Assembly (NCBI GenBank): GCA_030673345.1
Contig: DAOVJH010000106.1
Coordinates: 1 to 5,747 of the forward strand
Reading direction: 5' to 3'
DNA from: Pseudomonadota bacterium
GTDB taxonomy: Bacteria > Pseudomonadota > Gammaproteobacteria > SZUA-229
DNA length: 5,747 bases
Both the position numbers and the translations under genes were made by a program. Within the stretch, counting starts at the first letter, position 1; the number at the start of each line of letters is the position of its first letter. The notes beneath the pieces are model-generated. The model was not told where the DNA came from. It made no database searches and saw only the letters and a list, made by a program, of their open reading frames with translations. Below are positions 1 to 5,439 of this stretch, in pieces.

Positions 1-333
1 TCTACTCTGGAAGATGACTTCGGGTCATTAAAAGTCAAATACGACAAACTGGTCAGGCCTGCACGCAGCGCCAAGGGAAAATATGTTGTCAGCGTGAACT
101 TCGAAAGGATCAAAGGCAAAGAGCGCATCAGGTTTAAAGATTCTAGCGCAGATAAATACACGGTCGTCACCGAAAAGCAGCTACACAGGAAACTGGCCGC
201 CATCAAGAAGAAACACCCCAGAAAACTTTACATAAAGATCGTCATTCCGAAAGAGAGCGGACTGACCTATAATGAGGCCTGGACGTTCATGAAAGATTTA
301 CTGAATAAATACGATTACTATTATCAGGATTGA
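1..333 (+). CDS. Partial protein (3' end only), possibly ExbD/TolR-like periplasmic domain
   Basis: The frame is open from base 1 to the TGA at 331-333, so this is the C-terminal 110 residues of a gene that starts upstream of the window. A GTG at 94 lies inside this frame but is probably not the start, because the coding character continues upstream of it. The visible part is lysine-rich and has no membrane segment. Its last 60 residues read as strand-helix-strand-helix: a VVTEKQLHRKLAAI segment, then a KHPRKLYIKIVIP strand, then a helix with YNEAWTFMKDLLNKY. This order loosely recalls the periplasmic domain of ExbD/TolR proteins (a 'v..eeL...l' helix, an 'I.aD' strand, a 'y..v...ld.l' helix), but the usual Asp after the strand is absent. 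The family call is a weak inference; the coding call is firm. The missing N-terminus, where an ExbD-type protein would carry its single membrane helix, would settle it. Confidence 0.7.
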   Translation, partial: STLEDDFGSLKVKYDKLVRPARSAKGKYVVSVNFERIKGKERIRFKDSSADKYTVVTEKQLHRKLAAIKKKHPRKLYIKIVIPKESGLTYNEAWTFMKDLLNKYDYYYQD

Positions 334-404
334 TCTCACGCACATCCACGAAGCATAAACATGCATCATTTTTCATGCCGTTATGAAAAAAATTTCAATT
401 TAAC

Positions 405-423
405 TATACTAACAACTAGTATA
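405..423. promoter_or_regulatory. Perfect 7-bp inverted repeat in AT-rich upstream region, possible operator
   Basis: TATACTA (405-411) and TAGTATA (417-423) are exact reverse complements around the spacer ACAAC. The left arm includes TATACT, a plausible -10-like hexamer, with a weak TTATGA 18 bases upstream (381-386). The site lies about 70-100 bases ahead of the secreted-protein gene. This geometry suits a dimeric repressor site overlapping a promoter, but in AT-rich DNA a 7-bp repeat can arise by chance. Confidence 0.3.
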
Positions 424-465
424 TTAACAACGGATACGAATACACTCCAGGACCGGAACAATCAA

Positions 466-493
466 ACAAGCCCTGAATATTCACCTGGCTTGT
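466..493 (+). promoter_or_regulatory. Hairpin with palindromic loop at the candidate GTG start
   Basis: ACAAGCC (466-472) pairs exactly with GGCTTGT (487-493). The 14-base loop contains the 10-bp palindrome TGAATATTCA (474-483). The 3' arm covers the first two bases of the GTG at 492, and no Shine-Dalgarno sequence is visible nearby. In RNA this stem would mask a GTG start but leave the ATG at 504 free. It could be a translational control element, a DNA-binding site or chance. Confidence 0.3.
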
Positions 494-1025
494 GAATACG
501 GTTATGACCAGACTAAAACTGCTAATATTTTTTATTTTCATCTCTGCATGCACAGCCGGCGCTTCTGCGTCTGAAGCAATCTATCCCCTGGTCACTTACA
601 AGTGCAATCCCAAGGACGACATCATTACCCTGACCAATTCCCTGCTAGATAGCAGCGAGGGCGCTTCCTATAAATATTCGGATGAAAATGGCACCTACTC
701 ACCATGGGACCTGGTAGAAATTGACCGACGAACAGAACAGACCCTCATCGTAAGAACAAAAAAAATCACCAAAAAATGCACCCTTAGCTCAGGTGAATAT
801 ACCGTCACCATCGAACCGCAGATATTTAGCAAGAAACTGAGTGGGGCCTGCGGCGCATCGATCTCTTCAGCATTCACCGTAACCTTCGATGGCTTCGACA
901 TAATGGAACGGACACCTTTCGAAGATTACTGCCGCGGTAACTCACCCATCATCACGCGCGTGACCGTATTCGGTAAAACCAGCAGTGTAAAAATAAAACG
1001 CATACCCCGATATAAATTTTACTGA
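492..1025 (+). CDS. Unrecognised small exported protein with four cysteines, possible lipoprotein
   Basis: I do not recognise this family. From the GTG at 492 the protein is 177 residues. The ATG at 504 gives a more typical signal peptide (MTRLKLLIFFIFISACTAGA) and may be the true start; neither start has a clear Shine-Dalgarno sequence. The hydrophobic segment spans about residues 9-19. Two export routes are possible. ISAC at 17-20 fits a lipobox, with Cys20 as the lipidated residue. ASA at 25-27, followed by SEA, fits signal peptidase I. The mature part holds Cys38, Cys96, Cys120 and Cys147, enough for two disulfides, and is rich in alternating Thr/Val/Ile stretches that suggest a small beta-rich domain. 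It ends with a basic, aromatic tail (KIKRIPRYKFY). The gene stands alone, with about 160-180 non-coding bases on each side. Periplasmic or outer-membrane-linked location is inferred from the signal; function is unknown. Confidence 0.75.
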   Translation: MNTVMTRLKLLIFFIFISACTAGASASEAIYPLVTYKCNPKDDIITLTNSLLDSSEGASYKYSDENGTYSPWDLVEIDRRTEQTLIVRTKKITKKCTLSSGEYTVTIEPQIFSKKLSGACGASISSAFTVTFDGFDIMERTPFEDYCRGNSPIITRVTVFGKTSSVKIKRIPRYKFY

Positions 1026-1107
1026 TAGTTTCCCGGTTGCCCTTAAGCAGCGCTTCCTCCTTCCGTGACCACCGTTATCATCGATAAAATTGATTGATTC
1101 CGGCCAT

Positions 1108-1134
1108 TTTTCGGGTTCAGTTGTATCCCGAAAA
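1108..1134. promoter_or_regulatory. 8-bp inverted repeat overlapping the putative -35 box of the MlaC-like gene
   Basis: TTTTCGGG (1108-1115) and CCCGAAAA (1127-1134) are exact reverse complements separated by 11 bases. The spacer contains TTGTAT, the candidate -35 element, so a protein bound here would compete with or recruit RNA polymerase. No T-tract follows the right arm, so it does not look like a terminator on the + strand. Confidence 0.35.
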
Positions 1135-1148
1135 TTTCCTGTTATGAT
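1121..1148 (+). promoter_or_regulatory. Candidate sigma70 promoter for the MlaC-like gene
   Basis: TTGTAT (1121-1126) and TATGAT (1143-1148) are separated by 16 bases. The -10 matches consensus at five of six positions and the -35 at three of six. Initiation near 1155 would leave a leader of about 48 bases before the ATG at 1203. This is a by-eye match only. Confidence 0.4.
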
Positions 1149-1202
1149 AGAGCCTGCAGATCAACACCATACAACGAAACTCTCTAAATACAGGCCAAAG
1201 AC

Positions 1203-1817
1203 ATGATGCGAATCGTAAGCAAACAAGTTAAAATTCTGATCACATTTATTTCACTAGCAATCGTAACATCTGGCGCATTTGCCTACGCGCCGCCGACAGA
1301 CAAACAAAACGACCCTGCTTATGTCATCCACACGACACTAGACAAGATAACCACCTTCAGCAGTAATTCAGACAAGGTTAAACCGGTGAAGCTTCGTGGC
1401 TTTATCGAAAACGAGATCATCCCCCATTTTGACTTCAACAATATGTCACACTGGATCACAGGCCGTTATGCCAGCAACATGAAAGACAGCGACAAGGCTG
1501 ATTTCCAGCGCAGCCTGCGTGAAACATTCCTCACCAGTCTCGCCAAACACCTGGGTAGTTTTGATGCGAACAACACACGTGTTCGTTTTTATCCAGCACG
1601 TTACCGCGGCCACGATGAAGCTTTTGTCAGCACCAGTATCTACCGTCCAGACACCTTACCTGTACGCCTGGATTTCCGCATGAAACGAAACAGCAATGAC
1701 TGGAAAATTATCGACGTCAAAGCCAATGGTTCGAGCGCAGTGATCTATTACCGCCGTCATTTCATGTCTCAATTAAGGCAGTACCAGAGACAGAATCCGC
1801 GTCGACCACGCAGATAA
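1203..1817 (+). CDS. MlaC/Ttg2D-family periplasmic phospholipid-binding protein
   Basis: The 204-residue product matches the Tol_Tol_Ttg2 (MlaC) family, soluble periplasmic carriers that move phospholipid between the outer-membrane MlaA complex and the inner-membrane MlaFEDB transporter. A signal peptide covers residues 1-27, with cleavage expected after GAFA. Family hallmarks follow: an FDFNNMSHWITGRYA segment at about 76-90 (compare the 'Df..MS...lG' pattern), a long helix with FQRSLRETFLTSLAKHL (about 101-117), and near the C-terminus DWKIIDVKANGSSAVIYYRRHF (about 166-187) in place of the usual 'WkvyDv..eGvS....YRs.F'. Length is close to E. coli MlaC (about 211). The C-terminus is unusually arginine-rich. 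No mlaF, mlaE, mlaD or mlaB lies beside it in the window, so it is an orphan copy here. ATG codons at 1203 and 1206 are both possible starts, with only a weak AGG upstream. Family call strong; exact partner unknown. Confidence 0.88.
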   Translation: MMRIVSKQVKILITFISLAIVTSGAFAYAPPTDKQNDPAYVIHTTLDKITTFSSNSDKVKPVKLRGFIENEIIPHFDFNNMSHWITGRYASNMKDSDKADFQRSLRETFLTSLAKHLGSFDANNTRVRFYPARYRGHDEAFVSTSIYRPDTLPVRLDFRMKRNSNDWKIIDVKANGSSAVIYYRRHFMSQLRQYQRQNPRRPRR

Positions 1818-1910
1818 CACTATAGCGGGGAAATATTCAGGTTTTTGAACCAGTTTGTATGACACGGGTCTCATGGTCATTGCCTTGCAGAGACCACCCT
1901 TAAATTCACC

Positions 1911-2324
1911 ATGAACAAAAAACCTGAAACCCCGGTCACACACGATACTGAAAGACCGAGATCAAAACGTGGCGGATTGTTCGTTATCGCCCTATTCGTG
2001 CTTGCCCTGATAGTGCTCAGCAGGCATGATCCGGTAAACACCATCGACTGCAAAGCTGACGTCATCGCCAGCAAACCTGACATCATCATGCTCGGCGCCT
2101 GGTGGTGCACATACTGCTATAAGGCAAAAAAATATTTCCAGAAAAATAATGTCCACTACTGCGAATATGACATGGAAAACACCGCCGAAGGAAAACGCCT
2201 ATATGAAGAGAATGGCGGCGGCGCAGTACCTGTGCTGCTGATCGGCGAATACCGATTAACCGGTTTTAGCGAACAACAGGTCGAGGCCGCATTAGCACAG
2301 ACGAAGAAATCCCCTACCGATTAG
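1911..2324 (+). CDS. Membrane-anchored glutaredoxin-like thiol-disulfide oxidoreductase
   Basis: The 137-residue protein has a basic N-terminal tail (RPRSKRGG), one hydrophobic helix at about 23-37, and a glutaredoxin-like domain. The positive-inside rule places the catalytic domain in the periplasm. The domain shows a strand, then WWCTYCYKAKKYF with the redox pair Cys66-Cys69, then a second strand ending in Cys84, then AVPVLLIGEYRLTGF with the expected cis-proline at Pro107 and the GF turn before the last helix. The CTYC centre and the small size fit glutaredoxin better than DsbA or TlpA. Two further cysteines, Cys47 just after the anchor and Cys84, are unusual and could form a second disulfide or a relay. 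The in-frame sequence upstream reaches a TGA at 1860-1862 with no alternative ATG or GTG, which supports the ATG at 1911; no clear ribosome-binding site is seen. It is almost certainly co-transcribed with the TerB-like gene that follows. The substrate is unknown. Confidence 0.85.
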   Translation: MNKKPETPVTHDTERPRSKRGGLFVIALFVLALIVLSRHDPVNTIDCKADVIASKPDIIMLGAWWCTYCYKAKKYFQKNNVHYCEYDMENTAEGKRLYEENGGGAVPVLLIGEYRLTGFSEQQVEAALAQTKKSPTD

Positions 2325-2326
2325 AC

Positions 2327-2785
2327 ATGATTACAAAACTACAGAAATTTTTCGATCAATATTTAAGTGAAGACAAAGAAGACAGTATTCCACTGGAACG
2401 CCGTCTGCAAATGGCAACCGCTGCATTAATGGTCGAAATGCTGCATGTTGATGAACAGGTCACTACTGAAGAAGATGAAAAACTGCGCCAGTTACTCAAG
2501 CAACGCTTTAAGCTGGACTCGAGTGAGATCGATTCACTGATAGATCTCGCACACAATGAAAAACATGAAGCGACAGACTATTTTGCCTTTACCTCATTAC
2601 TCAATGAGCATTACACGCAACAACAAAAAATAAACCTGGTAGAAGACCTGTGGCAACTCGCCTATGCCGACGATCATCTGGACAAATATGAAGAACACCT
2701 GCTGCGTCGACTGGCTGATCTACTGCATGTTCCACACCAGGATTTTATCCGTACAAAACATAAAACATTAAAAAACATTTCTTAA
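2327..2785 (+). CDS. TerB-family (tellurite resistance TerB-like) helical protein
   Basis: The 152-residue, all-helical, acidic protein has no signal peptide and should be cytoplasmic. It fits the TerB-like family. An acidic stretch in the first half (MLHVDEQVTTEEDEKLRQLL, about 38-57) is echoed in the second half (AYADDHLDKYEEHLLRRLADLL, about 112-133). Such paired 'D-x-x-x(x)-x-x-E' segments are the family's conserved core and have been linked to metal binding. The gene begins 2 bases after the stop of the glutaredoxin-like gene, so the two probably form one transcript with translational coupling; no separate ribosome-binding site is obvious. Single-domain TerB-like proteins are common in gammaproteobacteria without the rest of a ter operon, so the family name should not be read as evidence of tellurite resistance. 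The TAA stop lies inside the left tip of the inverted repeat that follows. Confidence 0.85.
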   Translation: MITKLQKFFDQYLSEDKEDSIPLERRLQMATAALMVEMLHVDEQVTTEEDEKLRQLLKQRFKLDSSEIDSLIDLAHNEKHEATDYFAFTSLLNEHYTQQQKINLVEDLWQLAYADDHLDKYEEHLLRRLADLLHVPHQDFIRTKHKTLKNIS

Positions 2786-2879
2786 CCACAGAGACACAGA
2801 GAACACTCAGGAATTAATTGTTTCACAAAGCAAAAACAAAAATAGTTTTTCTCTGTGTACTCTGTGTCTCTGTGGTTAA
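2782..2879. repeat. 98-bp inverted-repeat element (MITE-like or repeat-derived) between convergent genes
   Basis: The 20 bases at 2782-2801 (TTAACCACAGAGACACAGAG) are the exact reverse complement of 2860-2879. The match continues inward to 29 bases (2782-2810 against 2851-2879) with three mismatches. The 40-base centre is AT-rich and contains AAAAAC (2832-2837) facing GTTTTT (2845-2850). Flanking these, CACAAAG (2824-2830) can pair with CTCTGTG (2851-2857), giving an alternative inner hairpin. Arms of the type 'accacagagacacagag' are, from general experience, a common dispersed intergenic motif in environmental bacterial genomes; copy number here cannot be judged from one window. The left tip supplies the TAA stop of the TerB-like gene, and the right tip ends 6 bases short of the stop of the - strand gene, so the element exactly fills the convergent gap and may act as a bidirectional terminator. 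Confidence 0.85.
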
Positions 2880-2885
2880 TAATGT

Positions 2886-3653
2886 CTAATGCAAAGAACT
2901 CTCTGAACCCCACATATTATTGTAGCGCTCTACTACCTCACGCACTTCATCCGGATAGCCGATAATATCCATCTGCTGCATACCTTCTCTAAAAAACTGA
3001 CGCGCATCATGCGGCAGATTTTTCACCAGTGCATCATATGCCTGTTCGATCAGTTCCGGCTGATGGCTACGCGTCGCAACGATGCCATAGTTCAGGTTTA
3101 ATATCCGCCATGGCCTCATCATATTGGTCTGCTCCACATCCCGGCGAATATCTTCATCGCAGGCATCGATGACTTCTCTTATGACTGCCGCCAGGTCTGC
3201 CAGCATATGCAGCTCTACAACTTCATTTGCATAACCTGCCAGTGAATTGACCGGCATATCAATCTGCGATAGTTTGCCACCGTGACGTGCCACCCATAAC
3301 GACACCGGCAAGCTCAGTCGAAGTAAGGTTCGATCCTGCTCACCCGTTTTATTTTGAACATGGGCCACCATCGCTTCGAGCAGCTCGAGTGCATACTGAC
3401 CGATCTTGCTGATATCCTTTTCTTCCAGCATACCCATGCTTTCTGCGCTCATGTCTTTTTTTACAGCGTAATCAGCATCAGCCCTCGCCATGACATCTAT
3501 CGCCTGGTCCATCGCTGCCATCAGGTTGCGGGGAGAGTTAACGTCCCTGGCGTCATCAGACCCGGCATCAGGCACAGTATCTTCAACATACTCTGCCACG
3601 CTATTATGAAACATGTCTCTGAAGGTGTTGGCGTTAAAAGAAAAGTCCATCAT
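2886..3653 (-). CDS. Unrecognised cytoplasmic helical protein
   Basis: I do not recognise this 255-residue family. There is no signal peptide or membrane segment, and the composition (many Ala, Leu, Glu, Asp, Met) points to an acidic, mostly helical soluble protein. The N-terminal 45 residues look flexible and acidic (DTVPDAGSDDARDVNSPRN). A helical central block follows, with LLRLSLPVSLWVARHGGKL at about 111-129 and a region rich in Asp/Glu that holds the only cysteine (VIDACDEDIRRDVEQ, about 163-177). The C-terminal part (LIEQAYDALVKNLPHDARQFFREGMQQMD) resembles a helical-hairpin repeat but no named repeat family. The start is one of two tandem ATGs; a weak GGGA lies upstream. The gene faces the TerB-like gene across the inverted repeat and diverges from gloA. 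It reads as a single intact frame with normal composition, so it is very likely real; function is not assignable. Confidence 0.8.
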   Translation of the reverse strand: MMDFSFNANTFRDMFHNSVAEYVEDTVPDAGSDDARDVNSPRNLMAAMDQAIDVMARADADYAVKKDMSAESMGMLEEKDISKIGQYALELLEAMVAHVQNKTGEQDRTLLRLSLPVSLWVARHGGKLSQIDMPVNSLAGYANEVVELHMLADLAAVIREVIDACDEDIRRDVEQTNMMRPWRILNLNYGIVATRSHQPELIEQAYDALVKNLPHDARQFFREGMQQMDIIGYPDEVREVVERYNNMWGSESSLH

Positions 3654-3685
3654 ACTGGTCCCAAATCAATTCATTATTGCCGGGT

Positions 3686-3691
3686 ATTATA
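3686..3691 (-). promoter_or_regulatory. Consensus -10 box (TATAAT) for the - strand gene
   Basis: Read on the - strand, 3691 to 3686 is TATAAT, an exact -10 consensus, placed so that transcription would begin about 25 bases before the ATG at 3653. No convincing -35 is visible at the usual spacing (AGGTAT at 3714-3709 is poor), so an activator may be needed. The same 97-bp gap must hold the gloA-rnd promoter; its AT-rich TATTAT/TAATAT/TATATA stretches offer several weak options and I could not choose one. Confidence 0.4.
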
Positions 3692-3750
3692 AGTTAATAT
3701 AAGCCGCAATACCTTTAACAAATATATAGATAACAGATGGCGTGAAATTG

Positions 3751-4137
3751 ATGAGATTACTGCACACTATGCTCCGTGTCGGCAACCTGGATCGATCCAT
3801 AGCATTTTATACCGAAGTGCTGGGCATGGAACTGCTACGCCAGAAAGAATATCCCGAGGGCAAGTTTACACTTGCCTTTCTCGGATACGGTGACGAGAAA
3901 CACCACACCGCATTAGAACTCACGTATAACTGGAATACAGACAACTATGACGTGGGAAACGGCTTCGGCCATCTGGCTATCGAAGTAGATGACGTATATC
4001 TGGCCGCCGAAAGAATTCGCAGCCAGGGCGGCAAGATCATCCGCGAACCGGGCCCGATGAACGCCGGCACCACCCTGCTCGCATTCGTTGCCGACCCCGA
4101 TGGCTACGAGATAGAGCTGCTGCAAGAAAAATCCTGA
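3751..4137 (+). CDS. gloA: Lactoylglutathione lyase (glyoxalase I), nickel-type
   Basis: This cytoplasmic enzyme isomerises the hemithioacetal formed from methylglyoxal and glutathione into S-lactoylglutathione, the first step of methylglyoxal detoxification; GloB-type glyoxalase II completes it. Counting from the ATG at 3751, the product is 128 residues and opens MRLLHTMLRVGNLDRSIAFY, nearly the same as E. coli GloA. The four metal ligands fall at E. coli numbering: His5, Glu56 (in ALELTYNW), His74 (in GFGHLAIEVD) and Glu122 (in YEIELLQ). The short form, lacking the extra loops of the zinc enzymes, indicates the Ni/Co-activated class. The two betaalphabetabetabeta halves of the VOC fold are complete. 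An in-frame GTG at 3742 would add three residues, but the homology favours the ATG. The stop is 4 bases before rnd, so the two genes are probably co-transcribed. Confidence 0.96.
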   Translation: MRLLHTMLRVGNLDRSIAFYTEVLGMELLRQKEYPEGKFTLAFLGYGDEKHHTALELTYNWNTDNYDVGNGFGHLAIEVDDVYLAAERIRSQGGKIIREPGPMNAGTTLLAFVADPDGYEIELLQEKS

Positions 4138-4141
4138 CTTT

Positions 4142-5266
4142 ATGATCCCCGAACTAATCGAATCATCCAGCGACATGGATGCACTACTCGAGCGATTAAA
4201 CGATGTAACATTGATCGCAGTCGATACCGAATTTTTTCGAGAGACCACTTATTATCCGCAGCTTGCCCTGGTTCAGATCGCAACTGATTCGATCGTTGCC
4301 TGCGTCGACCCTCTCGCCTTTGATGCCAAACCAGCATTAAAAAAACTACTGCTCGATCGCAGTATTAGAAAAATATTTCACTCATGCTCTCAGGATATGG
4401 AAGTTTTATATTATTACCTCGGTGAAACACCGACGACAATATATGACACGCAGATAGCAAACGCCCTGCTTACCGAGCATCATCAGATAGGTTATGCCTC
4501 TCTGGTCGAAAATGAACTGGGCACACTGCTGGACAAATCACAGACACGTACCAACTGGCTACAGCGGCCACTGACACAAAAACAGATTCAATATGCGGGT
4601 GACGATGTTTTATACCTCTACCAGCTGCAACATGTGCTCGATAAAAAATTACTGCAGCTGGGCAGAAAAACCTGGTTTGAAGAAGAGTCTTCAAAACTGA
4701 TCAACGAAAAAAACACCTACCAGGTTGCAAACGAAAATCTCTGGAAACGCGTAAAAGGTTCCAGCCGGTTAAATCGTAATAAACTGGCTATCGTCCAGTC
4801 CATCGCACTGTGGCGAGAAAACCTTGCCCAGAAAAAAGACAGGACACGCAGAAGGATCCTGGCGGATGATATCGTCGTCGACCTGGCCTTTACCCAGCCC
4901 GAAAATATACAGGCAATCGAGAAATGCATCGGTAATAAATATGGCTTCAGCCAGCAGGAAAAACAGCAGCTGCTCGAAGCGATAGAAGCCGGCTCGCAAA
5001 CACCCGATGAACAATGCCCGGACAATCGTTTTAATATCCTGGACGGTGAACAGAAACAGACGCTAAAAAATTTACAACAATCCGTTAATAAGAAAGCCGA
5101 AGAACTTGGCATCTCAGCGGCTATATTGAGTTCAAAAAAAGAACTGGAAAAACTGATTTTATCGCAGACCCAGGCAGAAACATCAACCCTCTGTGAACCA
5201 GATGTCATGCAGGGCTGGCGCCTGCAATGCATAGGCCAGCAATTACAGGAAATACTTTCAAATTAG
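4142..5266 (+). CDS. rnd: Ribonuclease D
   Basis: RNase D is a 3'-to-5' exoribonuclease that trims the 3' ends of tRNA precursors and some small RNAs in the cytoplasm. At 374 residues the protein is the same size as E. coli RNase D. The DEDDy catalytic set is complete and in the E. coli positions: Asp28 and Glu30 in VDTEF (motif I), Asp85 in HSCSQDMEVL (motif II), and Tyr151 with Asp155 in QYAGDDVLYLY (motif III). The exonuclease domain covers about residues 1-170. An HRDC domain follows at about 207-285 (LNRNKLAIVQSIALWRENLAQ, then RRRILADDIVVDLA), and a helical C-terminal domain runs to the end. The start is the ATG 4 bases after the gloA stop, with only a weak A/G-rich sequence upstream, consistent with translational coupling. 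Nothing suggests a broken copy. Confidence 0.97.
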   Translation: MIPELIESSSDMDALLERLNDVTLIAVDTEFFRETTYYPQLALVQIATDSIVACVDPLAFDAKPALKKLLLDRSIRKIFHSCSQDMEVLYYYLGETPTTIYDTQIANALLTEHHQIGYASLVENELGTLLDKSQTRTNWLQRPLTQKQIQYAGDDVLYLYQLQHVLDKKLLQLGRKTWFEEESSKLINEKNTYQVANENLWKRVKGSSRLNRNKLAIVQSIALWRENLAQKKDRTRRRILADDIVVDLAFTQPENIQAIEKCIGNKYGFSQQEKQQLLEAIEAGSQTPDEQCPDNRFNILDGEQKQTLKNLQQSVNKKAEELGISAAILSSKKELEKLILSQTQAETSTLCEPDVMQGWRLQCIGQQLQEILSN

Positions 5267-5289
5267 CTGTTGTTTCAGCAAAGCAACAG
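5267..5289 (+). terminator. Stem-loop directly after rnd, weak terminator or 3'-end hairpin
   Basis: CTGTTGTTT (5267-5275) pairs with AAGCAACAG (5281-5289), giving nine pairs including one G-U around the loop CAGCA. It starts at the base after the rnd stop codon. The following bases (TAATACTATAAG) are AT-rich but not a T-run, so intrinsic termination would be weak; it may instead protect the mRNA 3' end. Confidence 0.35.
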
Positions 5290-5368
5290 TAATACTATAA
5301 GTACATCTCTATTAATTGCTTGAAAGTCTATATAAAACAAGCCATTATAGTAATCATTGTTTCAGCAA
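5270..5368. repeat. 12-bp direct repeats enclosing an inverted repeat
   Basis: TTGTTTCAGCAA occurs at 5270-5281 and again at 5357-5368. Between the copies lies an inverted pair, TACTATAA (5293-5300) and TTATAGTA (5345-5352), and inside that a shorter pair GCTTG (5318-5322) and CAAGC (5338-5342). No reading frame occupies the stretch. The arrangement of direct repeats around nested inverted repeats resembles the footprint of a very small element, but the spacing and AT-richness also allow chance or local duplication. Confidence 0.45.
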
Positions 5369-5382
5369 GAACAAATAAATAA

Positions 5383-5411
5383 TTAAAGGGTCTCATAATA
5401 GAGCCTATAAT
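5383..5411 (+). promoter_or_regulatory. Candidate sigma70 promoter for the DUF4426-type gene
   Basis: TATAAT (5406-5411) is an exact -10 consensus. TTAAAG (5383-5388) sits 17 bases upstream as a weak -35. Transcription would start near 5418, giving a short leader of about 22 bases. Confidence 0.5.
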
Positions 5412-5429
5412 AACTATGTGATACACATC

Positions 5430-5434
5430 AGGAG
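5430..5434 (+). promoter_or_regulatory. Ribosome-binding site AGGAG
   Basis: AGGAG lies 5 bases before the ATG at 5440. It is the only strong Shine-Dalgarno sequence I see in the window and fixes the start of the last gene. Confidence 0.7.
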
Positions 5435-5439
5435 CCCGT

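Noticed and set aside
695..901. - strand open frame of 68 codons inside the secreted-protein gene
   Set aside because: It lies opposite a gene with a signal peptide and normal composition, and shows no domain or ribosome-binding site.
1867..1895. GGTCTC/GAGACC inverted pair before the glutaredoxin-like gene as a terminator
   Set aside because: The stem is only six pairs with a 17-base loop and no T-tract. The related 9-mer GGGTCTCAT also occurs at 5388-5396, but two copies are not enough to call a motif.
2327..2785. A tellurite-resistance operon
   Set aside because: Only a single-domain TerB-like gene is present; no terC, terD, terE or related gene is in the window.
3354..3692. + strand frame of 112 codons opposite the 255-aa gene
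   Set aside because: Its composition (many His, Cys, Arg) is typical of an antisense shadow, and it would run over the promoter of the - strand gene.
3742..3750. GTG at 3742 as the gloA start
   Set aside because: The next in-frame ATG (3751) reproduces the E. coli GloA N-terminus and puts all four metal ligands at the same residue numbers.
4717..5232. - strand frame of 171 codons inside rnd
   Set aside because: It is entirely antisense to a highly conserved gene, and its Ser/Cys/Phe-rich composition is that of a reverse-strand reading of coding DNA.
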